From Thalassoglobus polymorphus (GTDB lineage: Bacteria; Planctomycetota; Planctomycetia; Planctomycetales; Planctomycetaceae): a stretch of 64,000 nucleotides of DNA. This document shows positions 22,472 through 30,264 of the stretch, one piece after another. The notes under the pieces are model-generated. The model was not told the DNA's origin and ran no database searches. It saw nothing but the letters and a program-made list of their open reading frames with translations. The position numbers and the translations under genes are program-made. Position 1 is the stretch's first letter. Every line of letters begins with the position of its first letter. The stretch is from positions 186,001-250,000 of the forward strand of contig NZ_CP036267.1 of assembly GCF_007744255.1 (NCBI RefSeq), written 5' to 3'.

Positions 22472-23408
22472 ACTACAGATTCACATTTATGACGCAATCG
22501 GCAAGCGTCCAGACGGTTCCGGCGTCTCAATGGAAGATGTCGTTAAGCAATTGAAGGCGAACCGGGAAGCGGAAACGGTTCACGTCAGAATCAATAGCGG
22601 CGGCGGCTACGCTTGGGAAGGTTTCGGGATCTATAACGCATTGCGAGACGATCACCGATTTGTTCGCGTTACGATTGATTCACTGGCGGGCTCGGCGGCT
22701 TCCGTCATTGCGATGGCCGGCGATCACGTGGCAATGTTCGAGACGTCCGGCATTATGATTCATAATCCCTATTCGACGGTCCGAAACGGGCGTAAGAAGG
22801 ATTTTGAATCGGCGATTCAGCAATATGAAACGCTGCAAGGCAATTGCGTTCTCGCGTATCGCGAGAAGACGAAACTAGATGATGCAAAGCTTGCCGAGCT
22901 AATGGACTCAGACACCTACTTGAATGCTCAAGATGCGTTGAAGTTGGGGTTTTGCGATGAGATTTTGACCGGGCAAAAGCGGAGCCCGGTTCAATTGGAC
23001 GTTTCTTTTCTCTCGGCTGATTCCGAGAGTTTTCAGCAGGCCGAAAAACTTCAGGCCGTTACTACGAAAGATCAAAAAGTTATGACCGAAGAACGTAAGA
23101 CTGAAGGGTTTGACCTGGACGAATTCAAGAAGTTCAAGGCCACTTTCGGAGCCGAGGACGCGGCCGAGTACGTGGAAGCCGAAATGAGCTATTCGGACGC
23201 ATTGGCAAAGCACGTCGTCAAGCAAGGTGAAGCACTGGCAGCGGCAAACAAGGCATTGGCAGAAGCCGAGACCAAGTCTAAGGAATTGCAGGCGTCGCTA
23301 GCGGCCCTGGACGTCGACGGGGAAGACAGCAGCGTTGACGGAGGCGACACGGACGCGGACGACGACGACAAGCCGAAATGCTGGGCTGATATCGTCAAGT
23401 TCAAGTAA
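22437..23408 (+). CDS. ClpP-type head maturation protease with scaffold-like tail
   Basis: The 323-residue protein starts at ATG 22437 after GAGGGAAATTC, overlapping the portal gene by 35 bases. The N-terminal 190 residues are a ClpP-fold protease: INSGGG, GSAAS with Ser89 and MIHNP with His109. The C-terminal third is a helical, acidic, coiled-coil region (SYSDALAKHVVKQGEAL...), as in scaffolding proteins. An internal ATG at 23092 (MTEERKTEGF) could give a separate scaffold as lambda Nu3 does, though no strong ribosome site is visible. Confidence 0.85.
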   Translation: MLLATIQKAESELQIHIYDAIGKRPDGSGVSMEDVVKQLKANREAETVHVRINSGGGYAWEGFGIYNALRDDHRFVRVTIDSLAGSAASVIAMAGDHVAMFETSGIMIHNPYSTVRNGRKKDFESAIQQYETLQGNCVLAYREKTKLDDAKLAELMDSDTYLNAQDALKLGFCDEILTGQKRSPVQLDVSFLSADSESFQQAEKLQAVTTKDQKVMTEERKTEGFDLDEFKKFKATFGAEDAAEYVEAEMSYSDALAKHVVKQGEALAAANKALAEAETKSKELQASLAALDVDGEDSSVDGGDTDADDDDKPKCWADIVKFK

Positions 23409-23442
23409 GCAGTAAAGCGGCACGGCTCACAGACTTTTCAAG

Positions 23443-23453
23443 CAACCTACCAC
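23443..23453 (+). repeat. Start-associated element CAACCTACCAC
   Basis: Exact match, 23 bases upstream of the capsid ATG 23477. Copy 2: 59611-59621. Confidence 0.75.
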
Positions 23454-23476
23454 ACAGCTTTTGAGAGGCTTTTTCT

Positions 23477-24436
23477 ATGGCACAGGATTTTCTAACTCTT
23501 ACCGATCTCGCCAAGATCAATGATTTCAACGTTCGAGATCTCGGCGTTACCGATTTGCTGAATGATGCTCCTTTCTTCTCGACACTGGCGGCGGCCGTTG
23601 CGACAAACGGAACGACCCATAAATACGTCGTGCAAGACGGAGCCCCGGCCGTTGGCTTCCGTGACATTAACGACGGGATTGAAACGGACAAGTCAGAGAA
23701 CAAACAGGTCACTGTCACGTTGAAGTTGCTTGACGCGTCGTTTGGCGTTGATATCGCTTTGGCTGACGGCTTCCGGGGCAACATGGATAACGGCGGCGGC
23801 CGAGAGGCTTACATTGCACGTGAAGCCAGAGCCCACTTGAAGGAAGCGTTTTTTGTTGCCGAACAACAGTTCATCAACGGAACGAACAACAAAAACGACG
23901 GCTTTGCGGGGCTGGCTGACGTCCTGGATGCTCTTGAGAATGCAATGGTGTTGAGTGCAGCCGGCACCACGGCCAATACAGGATCGTCCGTCTACCTAGT
24001 GCGTACTGGTGACGATCAGAAAGACGTTCAGGCGATTATCGGTAACGATGGAAAGATCACGCAGGACGAAACGTTTTCGACCAAGGCGGAAGGCTCGGCG
24101 ACCGGCCATTATACGGAGCTTTGGACTCCAATCATGGGATGGCTCGGCGTTCAAGTCGGCTCGGCTCATTCCGTTGGCCGTATCTGCAACCTGACAGCCG
24201 ATGCGAACAAGGGCTTGACTGACGATCTTATCTATGACTCTCTGGAGACGTTCCCGGCTTCGCGACAGCCGAACGTCATTGTGATGAATCGCCGATCTTT
24301 GGGGCAGTTGCGGAAGAGTCGCACGGCCACAAACCAGACCGGAGCCCCGGCACCACGTCCAACGGAAGTTGACGGAATTCCGATTGTCGTGACGGATGCG
24401 ATCAGCAACACCGAAGGCATTATTGCCCCGGCGTAA
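23477..24436 (+). CDS. Major capsid protein
   Basis: The 319-residue product follows the protease/scaffold gene. The N-terminal segment LTLTDLAKINDFNVRDLGVTDLLNDAPFFSTL and the late NVIVMNRRSLGQLRKSR...VDGIPIVVTDAI are typical of HK97-fold capsid proteins in this neighbourhood of phages. It is followed by a terminator, as expected for the most abundant late product. Its leader has the start-associated element and GAGAGGC. Confidence 0.82.
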   Translation: MAQDFLTLTDLAKINDFNVRDLGVTDLLNDAPFFSTLAAAVATNGTTHKYVVQDGAPAVGFRDINDGIETDKSENKQVTVTLKLLDASFGVDIALADGFRGNMDNGGGREAYIAREARAHLKEAFFVAEQQFINGTNNKNDGFAGLADVLDALENAMVLSAAGTTANTGSSVYLVRTGDDQKDVQAIIGNDGKITQDETFSTKAEGSATGHYTELWTPIMGWLGVQVGSAHSVGRICNLTADANKGLTDDLIYDSLETFPASRQPNVIVMNRRSLGQLRKSRTATNQTGAPAPRPTEVDGIPIVVTDAISNTEGIIAPA

Positions 24437-24457
24437 GCTTAACGCGGAGTAGCATTC

Positions 24458-24494
24458 ACGCGGGCCGGGTTTCGGCTCGGCTCGCGTTCTTTTC
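24458..24494 (+). terminator. Terminator or attenuator after the capsid gene
   Basis: Stem ACGCGGGCCG/CGGCTCGCGT (24458-24467 with 24478-24487), followed by TCTTTTC. Copy 2: 60626-60662. Confidence 0.65.
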
Positions 24495-24511
24495 TCTGAG
24501 TGGTGTTTTCT

Positions 24512-24904
24512 ATGAGTTTATGGCACGGGGCAATTCAAGCGGCACTAGATGCAAACCAGGAAGTCACGGGAAGCGATTCCGTTACATACTTGGCAACGCC
24601 GGCTGATGATCCGGTCGAACTCCACAAGCCGACAAAAACGCTTGAGCCGAGATTTCTAAACTACCAGGAAAAGCTAGCACTCGAAACAGAGGTTGTTGAC
24701 TGGATCGTCAAGGCGAGCGATTTCATTTCAGGTGGTTCATTTATTGCCCCGAATGAAGGGGCCGAGATCATTGACAGTAGCGGCACAATGCAAAAGGTTT
24801 ACAGGGTATCGCGGTTCGAATCAGAACCGGCTTGGCGTTACCTGGACGCGTCCGAATCGCACGTAAGAATTCACACCGTTTTATCCTTAGAGGTTTCGTC
24901 TTGA
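24512..24904 (+). CDS. Head completion/connector protein (putative)
   Basis: The 130-residue product starts MSLWHGAIQAAL. The early part is helical; the rest is beta-rich and contains YQEKLALETEVVDWIVKASDF and a C-terminal ESHVRIHTVLSLE. Position after the capsid and before two neck-type genes suggests head closure. The stop overlaps the next start (TTGA). Confidence 0.5.
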   Translation: MSLWHGAIQAALDANQEVTGSDSVTYLATPADDPVELHKPTKTLEPRFLNYQEKLALETEVVDWIVKASDFISGGSFIAPNEGAEIIDSSGTMQKVYRVSRFESEPAWRYLDASESHVRIHTVLSLEVSS

Positions 24905-25386
24905 GTGCTCCAGACTTAAACGCGGTGAAGCTTATTACAGCAGCACTAAAGGCTGATGAAACTCTCGGCAAGGCGGTTGACGTCATTCGAGGCCACAGGC
25001 CATCTATTCAGGGAAAAACGTTGACGTCAAAGCCGTTGATTGTGGCTTGTCCTGGTGGACGAAGCAAGGAGTCAGCGAGCCGAAACAGTTCGACCGTCAC
25101 GGCAATCGTTTACGTCGGGATTATGGCAAAGCTTAGCAGTGGTCAAGGCGTCCGGGATGAGATTGCGGACGATCTCGCAGAGCTTGAAAGCTTGATTGAT
25201 TTCAGTGAAGAGCTAGAGCGGTGGTTCTTACCCGATTCCGGGCAGGGCCGGAACTTTGCCGGGCCGTCTGGAAACTATACCGTTGTCGACCCGCTAACCA
25301 CGGATCCAGCATATGACCCGGACGAAGCCGAGCGAGGCCGGTTCTTGTCGGTTATTCAGGTCCAGCTAGAAGAGTTGCGGGCGTGA
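24901..25386 (+). CDS. Neck/tail-completion type protein (putative)
   Basis: The 161-residue product starts at TTG 24901, overlapping the previous stop by four bases. An in-frame ATG at 24832 would overlap the previous gene by 73 bases and is less likely. An alpha-beta layout with a long PL-rich strand region (SKPLIVACPGGR, TAIVYVGIMAKL) and a C-terminal FLSVIQVQLEELRA resembles small neck proteins. The stop overlaps the next start (GTGA). Confidence 0.5.
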   Translation: MSAPDLNAVKLITAALKADETLGKAVDVIRGHRPSIQGKTLTSKPLIVACPGGRSKESASRNSSTVTAIVYVGIMAKLSSGQGVRDEIADDLAELESLIDFSEELERWFLPDSGQGRNFAGPSGNYTVVDPLTTDPAYDPDEAERGRFLSVIQVQLEELRA

Positions 25387-25934
25387 CGATTGATCTCAAG
25401 AGTTACCAGAAAAACTATTTCCTTGACCGGGCAGCGGTTAAAGATGCAGTTCTTGCCGGCAAGATTCGATCACTAAAGCGGGGCGGCGGGCTAGTCCGTA
25501 CCATTGCCCGGCGTTCCATTAAGAAGTCGCGGCGGGTTGCTCTCTCGGAAATGTCGCCACGCTCTCAGGCGATCTTCAAGAACAAGCAAAAGAAGTATCG
25601 GGCACTCAAACGAAAGGGCAAGGCCGGGCCATACGGACCACCAAAGCGGCCCTACAAGAAAGCCGAGCCCGGCGAACCGCCACGAAGCCCGAGCGGCTTC
25701 CTAAAGAGGTTTCTTTTCTTTGGCTACGACGTCCCAAATGAAGAGGTGATTATCGGGCCGATCCGGTCTAAAACGGGCACGGTCCGACACCTGGAGCATG
25801 GGGGCCGGGCAACGTTACCAAACTCGCGAGGGCGGCGGGTTCCAATGACATTCAAGGGCAATCCGTTCATGAAGCCAGCGTTAAAAACGGCGGCCCCAAA
25901 CTTACCAGACCAGTTCAAGAACTCTATTCGATAA
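25383..25934 (+). CDS. HK97 gp10-like neck protein (putative)
   Basis: The 183-residue, very basic product starts with GTG 25383. The C-terminal stretch VPMTFKGNPFMKPALKTAAPNLPDQFKNS recalls the conserved end of HK97 gp10-like tail-completion proteins (RPFMRPAL...). The middle is Pro/Lys rich (GPYGPPKRPYKKAEPGEPP). It likely joins head and tail. Confidence 0.6.
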   Translation: MTIDLKSYQKNYFLDRAAVKDAVLAGKIRSLKRGGGLVRTIARRSIKKSRRVALSEMSPRSQAIFKNKQKKYRALKRKGKAGPYGPPKRPYKKAEPGEPPRSPSGFLKRFLFFGYDVPNEEVIIGPIRSKTGTVRHLEHGGRATLPNSRGRRVPMTFKGNPFMKPALKTAAPNLPDQFKNSIR

Positions 25935-25948
25935 GGAACTAAAGAACT

Positions 25949-26428
25949 ATGACCGCACCAACAGCAGTACACCGGGGATACTTCGAGAAGATTTATATTG
26001 ACACGGCTGATGATTGGGACACCCCAACATTTGTGGAGATCGAGGAAGCGGAGGACGGTCAGTGGAGCGTCACGCCGAAAAGCGAAACCGTCATGCTGAA
26101 GAAGCACGGCGGAATTGAACGGGAAATTCCCTACGGGGCGGCAATTGCCGCATCGTTCAACGTTAAGGCGTTGCCGGTTGGCTATTTGTCGTCGCGTGCG
26201 TACTACGCCAAACTACGTGATGCGTCATTGTCCGGGGTTCCAGTCTTGTTACAGATGGCAGACGGCAATCCGTCAGGCGCCGGCGTTGAAGTTCTTAAAG
26301 CGTGGTGGACGGTTACATTCAGCAAATCGGCACCGTCCGGGGGAACCGTTGACGTGTCTATCACTCTTGCACCGTCTGATTCACCAGCGGGCGAATCGCC
26401 GGAAATTACCGTAACAGAAGGCCCTTAA
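25949..26428 (+). CDS. Major tail tube protein
   Basis: The 159-residue, beta-rich product begins MTAPTAVHRGYFEKIYI. The patterns WSVTPKSETVMLKKHGGIE and VPVLLQMADGN...WTVTFSKSAPSGGTVDVSITLAPSD fit tail tube (gpV-like) proteins with an Ig-like end. It lies just upstream of the chaperone and tape measure genes. Confidence 0.7.
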   Translation: MTAPTAVHRGYFEKIYIDTADDWDTPTFVEIEEAEDGQWSVTPKSETVMLKKHGGIEREIPYGAAIAASFNVKALPVGYLSSRAYYAKLRDASLSGVPVLLQMADGNPSGAGVEVLKAWWTVTFSKSAPSGGTVDVSITLAPSDSPAGESPEITVTEGP

Positions 26429-26477
26429 AGCACCGGCAAGCGTTCTTTTAACTTTCCTCTAAGCGGACGGCTATTCA

Positions 26478-26960
26478 ATGGCAGGGTATAAGGATACGGC
26501 CGGCAATGAGCGATTCATTGAAATCGACTTGCCGGCCGTTGAAAGGGTTTATGATCGGCTTAATGTCGATTTGTACGATATCGGATCAGTCGGCCGGGCG
26601 GCTAGTTCGGTCCGGGAGTTCTTGCCGGTGATTCATTGCATTTCCTCACATGACGAGCCCTATGCGGAATGGTGGAAATTGCACCGGGGCGAAGCGGCCG
26701 ACAATGCGATTGAAGCGACGTTGGAAGCCCTGGAGCTTTTTTACCCCCCGCATCTCTCGCGAATCATTCGAACAATGCGAATCCAGACAGGCGGGGCGAT
26801 AGATGCGGCAATGAAAGCGGTGGAACAAGAGTTAGAGCAGACGTTTTCAAGCTTGCCGGGGCGTTGGGAATATCCCAGCTTGAAGGAATCACGCTTCGGA
26901 AACTTGTCTGGATGGCTCAAGGGCGTTTTCCGGAAACTGACAAGTTCCAGAAGCCGGTAA
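26478..26960 (+). CDS. Tail assembly chaperone (upstream frame)
   Basis: The 160-residue product precedes the tape measure gene, where lambda-type phages carry G and G-T. Residues 1-120 look like an ordered helical domain (IDLPAVERVYDRLNVDLYDI, NAIEATLEALELFYPPHLSRIIRTM). The last 35 residues are Ser/Arg rich and look like a poor coding frame. From about 26843 the -1 frame looks like the real protein instead. A programmed or accidental frame change is therefore likely. Confidence 0.65.
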   Translation: MAGYKDTAGNERFIEIDLPAVERVYDRLNVDLYDIGSVGRAASSVREFLPVIHCISSHDEPYAEWWKLHRGEAADNAIEATLEALELFYPPHLSRIIRTMRIQTGGAIDAAMKAVEQELEQTFSSLPGRWEYPSLKESRFGNLSGWLKGVFRKLTSSRSR

Positions 26961-27013
26961 ACGACGGCGGGAAACTTTCAGAGCTTCAAACGGCAATGGT
27001 AGGCAATGGCTAA
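26843..27013 (+). CDS. -1 frame extension of the tail assembly chaperone
   Basis: In the -1 frame of the preceding gene, 56 codons read VFKLAGALGISQLEGITLRKLVWMAQG... to a stop at 27011-27013, overlapping the tape measure start (ATGGCTAA). LRKLVWMAQGR is a pattern I associate with phage proteins just upstream of tape measure genes. No good independent start is visible; TTG 26864 is possible. The frame is open back beyond 26744, where C-CCC-CCG (26744-26750) is phased for a -1 slip. It should be made as a fusion with the upstream chaperone. Copy 2: 63011-63181. Confidence 0.5.
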   Translation, partial: VFKLAGALGISQLEGITLRKLVWMAQGRFPETDKFQKPVNDGGKLSELQTAMVGNG

Positions 27014-29270
27014 AAACATCGAAGCGGGCGGGGCGTTTGTCCGCATTTTCACCAAAGATGGCGGACTCGACAAGGGTTTGACCAGGGCGGAAAACCGCTT
27101 GCGTATGTTCTCGCAAGTGTCGACCCGGACCGGCCAAAAACTCATTCGGACCGTTGCACCTATTGCCGTTGGTCTCTCGGTTGCTCTCAAAGTCGGGGCC
27201 GACTTTGAAGACCAGATGAGCAAAGTGAAGGCCGTCACGAGCGGGACGATTGCCGAGTTTGAAGCACTGAACGCAAAGGCTAAAGAGCTTGGCAGGACAA
27301 CCAGCTTTTCAGCGTCTCAGGTGGCGTCTGCAATGGTCGAACTCGGCCGGGCCGGCTTTGACCGGTCTCAGATCGACACGGCCATTGCGGGCGTCTTGGC
27401 GTTGTCCAGGGCAACAGACACGGAGATCCCGGAAGCGGCTTCCATTGCCGGGGCGGCACTTCGTCAATTTAACCTGGAGGCGCAAGATTCCGACCGAGTC
27501 GTGGACGTCTTGGCGGCAACCGCTAACGGCTCGGCTCAATCACTGACAGACTTAGGGGAGGCATTAAAGCCGGTCGGGCCGATTGCTGCGGAATCCGGCG
27601 AATCCATTGAGGAAGTCTTAGCGGCAATAGCATTGCTGGCAAACAACGGCATCAAGGGCAGTCTTGCCGGTAACGCACTGGCAAGAGCTTACAAGAATCT
27701 TTCGTCAAGCTTGACGCAAAATAAGCTTGCAAAGCTTGGCGTGGATGCCCTGGACGCACACCGCAACATGCGGCCACTCGCGAGTGTTATCAACGACATT
27801 GCAAAAGCCACGGAGAATCTCGGAAGTGGCGACCGGCTCAACGCTTTTGAGGAGGTTTTCGGACGCGGACAGGCGGCGGCCCTGAAGCTTGCCGGCGGCG
27901 GGGCTGTCTTTGACGAGTTCTTGACGAAGCTGCAAGACCTTGACGGGCAGGTTTTCAAGACGGCCGAAGAAATGGACAACAATTTAGGCGGCTCATTTCG
28001 CCGGCTCAGTTCATCGGCAGAGGGGACGCTTATCGCGTTGAAAGACGCTACGGAAGTTGGCTCGCGAGAATGGATTGACGCCACGTCTGAAATGCTAGGC
28101 GTGACAACCGAATTCATTTCAGAGAATGAAGAGCTCATTATGGAAATCGTCCAGCTAGCGGCCGTTGTCGGAGCGGCCGGGGCGGCTTTGGTTACGTTGG
28201 GCTTGGCTGCGAACGTAACGGCCAGCGCAGTCGGAGGCGTCCGGGTTGCGGTTTTGGCACTGTCTAAGGCAATGACAATTCTGTCAAAAGCCAATCCTCA
28301 AATGATTGCACTAGGGGTAGCCATTGCGGCCATCGGGGCGGCTATCCTGGTTGCTCGGGGCCATCAAGCGGCGTTGAATAAGGAGATCGAAAAGAGCGTT
28401 GCGCTTGAGGAGAAACTGGCGGGAATCAAGGCGTCTGCAAATCAAAAATTCGTCCAGAAAACCCAGGGGATGGACAAGGATAAGGCGCTGGATGAGCTAA
28501 GGGCCGAAAAGGAGAGGCTTGAGAAAGACAAGTCGGCACAGGCGAAGCACTTGCGAAATGCCACAACATTCGCATCGGACGAAGAGTTAAAGGCTCACAG
28601 GAAGTCAATACCGTCTCAGGATCAGAGGGCGGCGGCGGAGTCAGAGAAGAAAATTCGAGAGGACCGGTTGCAATCCACAGTTGACGCACTGGCGGCCATT
28701 GACGAAGAGATTGCAAGGAGGGAGGCACAAGCGGACGAAGTTGAGCCGGAAGCCCCGGACGAAGAACCGTCAGGGAAAGCGAAAAGGCCCGGCTTTCAAT
28801 TCCAGATCCCAGGAGCGGCTAAGGGCTTGCAAAGTGCTTTTTCTCCAATGCTCGGAGATCTCGCGAGAGGGGCGAAAGAGGCACACAATCAGGCCGTCAG
28901 GTCCACGGTTCAGAATGCCGGGATTTCCGGACTAAAAAAGATTTCGCCGGCTTTCGGCGTTCTCTCAACTATCGGCGGCCACTTGTCGAAATTCCGGGGC
29001 CATGAGGTTGAAGAACAGCTAGACGAGACGCCGGAAATCGTTGACGAGACAGTCAAGCGGGTTGCGTCGAATCAGTCTCTTGAGCTTGGGACCGGAGAGG
29101 CGCAAAGGATTATCGCGCAAGCGTTGTCGCCACGGGCAAGCAACGAGGAGAAAACGCTCAAAGTCCAGGAAGATATCAAAGTGAATTCTCAGATTTCGGC
29201 CGATCTCTTAGCACGCGTTGCCGATTATCTGGAAGCAAACGACATGGTTATAGTTAATAAGAAGGCGTAA
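27006..29270 (+). CDS. Tail tape measure protein (TP901 family)
   Basis: The 754-residue protein has the TP901-type core in residues 55-330: DFEDQMSKVKAVTSG, TTSFSASQVASAMVELGRAGF, LSRATDTEIPEAA and SLAGNALARAYKNLS. Hydrophobic stretches follow near 385-440, with a Lys/Glu-rich coiled coil around 460-580. It sets tail length and is ejected during DNA delivery. At about 750 residues, a tail of ordinary siphovirus length is expected. Confidence 0.9.
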   Translation: MAKNIEAGGAFVRIFTKDGGLDKGLTRAENRLRMFSQVSTRTGQKLIRTVAPIAVGLSVALKVGADFEDQMSKVKAVTSGTIAEFEALNAKAKELGRTTSFSASQVASAMVELGRAGFDRSQIDTAIAGVLALSRATDTEIPEAASIAGAALRQFNLEAQDSDRVVDVLAATANGSAQSLTDLGEALKPVGPIAAESGESIEEVLAAIALLANNGIKGSLAGNALARAYKNLSSSLTQNKLAKLGVDALDAHRNMRPLASVINDIAKATENLGSGDRLNAFEEVFGRGQAAALKLAGGGAVFDEFLTKLQDLDGQVFKTAEEMDNNLGGSFRRLSSSAEGTLIALKDATEVGSREWIDATSEMLGVTTEFISENEELIMEIVQLAAVVGAAGAALVTLGLAANVTASAVGGVRVAVLALSKAMTILSKANPQMIALGVAIAAIGAAILVARGHQAALNKEIEKSVALEEKLAGIKASANQKFVQKTQGMDKDKALDELRAEKERLEKDKSAQAKHLRNATTFASDEELKAHRKSIPSQDQRAAAESEKKIREDRLQSTVDALAAIDEEIARREAQADEVEPEAPDEEPSGKAKRPGFQFQIPGAAKGLQSAFSPMLGDLARGAKEAHNQAVRSTVQNAGISGLKKISPAFGVLSTIGGHLSKFRGHEVEEQLDETPEIVDETVKRVASNQSLELGTGEAQRIIAQALSPRASNEEKTLKVQEDIKVNSQISADLLARVADYLEANDMVIVNKKA

Positions 29271-29271
29271 C

Positions 29272-29454
29272 ATGAGACCGAAGGTTTTAAGCTTCGACCC
29301 GGCAACAGGCCAGACCGGTTCGTTTTCTACTCAGCAGGAAAGAACTAGGCTCTATGAGGCTCACGTTTCAGACCTGGACGGGGCAGAAGATGCACTGTAT
29401 GAATACGAAAGTCTTTGCAATACGGCCAAGCACATCCGGCGAATGCAGCGTTAA
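29272..29454 (+). CDS. Unknown 60-residue tail-region protein
   Basis: ATG 29272 is one base after the tape measure stop. The product MRPKVLSFDPATGQTGSFS... ends in a basic helix (KHIRRMQR). The tight spacing supports translation. Not recognised. Confidence 0.55.
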   Translation: MRPKVLSFDPATGQTGSFSTQQERTRLYEAHVSDLDGAEDALYEYESLCNTAKHIRRMQR

Positions 29455-29456
29455 GG

Positions 29457-30251
29457 GTGAAGCAGTTCACGACTCGGCAAGTTCTCAATGCACAAAAGGA
29501 GGGCGGAAAGGGCTGGAAGTTTCTCGTTAACGTGTCTTATTCGTCGTCAGTCGATGAGCCGGTCAAGGATATTCTATCCGTTCCAGCGTCGATCACGACA
29601 AGCACGGCAACAGTGAGACGGATCGTCACCACAGACCACGAGGGGCGTCCGTTGCTCAACAAGGCCGGGCAGCTTATCGAGGGCGTAGAGGATGAGTTTG
29701 ACCTACTCGTTTTTGATATCACAAAGAACATTCCCGACCATTTGCCGTCATGGGTTGGGACGCACCGCAAGGCCATTAACGCCGATTCCGTCTCTATTGA
29801 CGGCTTTCCGTGCTTGCCGAAAACGCTACAGGTCGGATCGTTCCAGGTTGGCGGCCGGCAATACCACGGGAAACAATCGTACAGGGCTGCGTCAATCAAG
29901 CTTGTTCACAACGAACAGACATGGGTGAGAACCTTACTGAATGCCGGCACGATGGAACTACGCTGGCAAGAGGTTCCGGGGCACGTTTATCCGCCGAAAT
30001 ACAAAGCCGTCTTGAGGCCTATTGTCGACGATGCCGGCGAAAATATCTCTAGCCCGCAATTACTCTCTAAGGATGGGGCAGCCTATCGAGTCGATCCACT
30101 TACCGGGAAAGTCGTACCATTCAATAAGCAAAAGGGGCTGTTCAGTGACCTATTGAAGATCAAGACACCACTAGAACCGAAAGAGATCGTAACGCTAGAG
30201 TATACACTAAAGAAACCGCGTCCATTCAATGGCGTTCTACCTATTCGATAA
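29457..30251 (+). CDS. Tail protein (putative)
   Basis: The 264-residue product starts with GTG 29457 (MKQFTTRQVLNAQK), two bases after the previous stop; an in-frame ATG at 29415 would overlap that gene. It is largely beta-type: SVDEPVKDILSVPASITTSTATV, SYRAASIKLVHNEQTWVRTLLNAG and VPGHVYPPKYKAVLRPI. Position after the tape measure suggests a distal tail component. No family name is assigned. Confidence 0.55.
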   Translation: MKQFTTRQVLNAQKEGGKGWKFLVNVSYSSSVDEPVKDILSVPASITTSTATVRRIVTTDHEGRPLLNKAGQLIEGVEDEFDLLVFDITKNIPDHLPSWVGTHRKAINADSVSIDGFPCLPKTLQVGSFQVGGRQYHGKQSYRAASIKLVHNEQTWVRTLLNAGTMELRWQEVPGHVYPPKYKAVLRPIVDDAGENISSPQLLSKDGAAYRVDPLTGKVVPFNKQKGLFSDLLKIKTPLEPKEIVTLEYTLKKPRPFNGVLPIR

Positions 30252-30264
30252 GAAGGCGATATAA

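Noticed and set aside
26736-26743. T-run CTTTTTTA in the chaperone gene as a slippery site
   Set aside because: In the zero frame it reads CTT-TTT-TAC, which is not phased for a -1 slip. The C-run just after it is.
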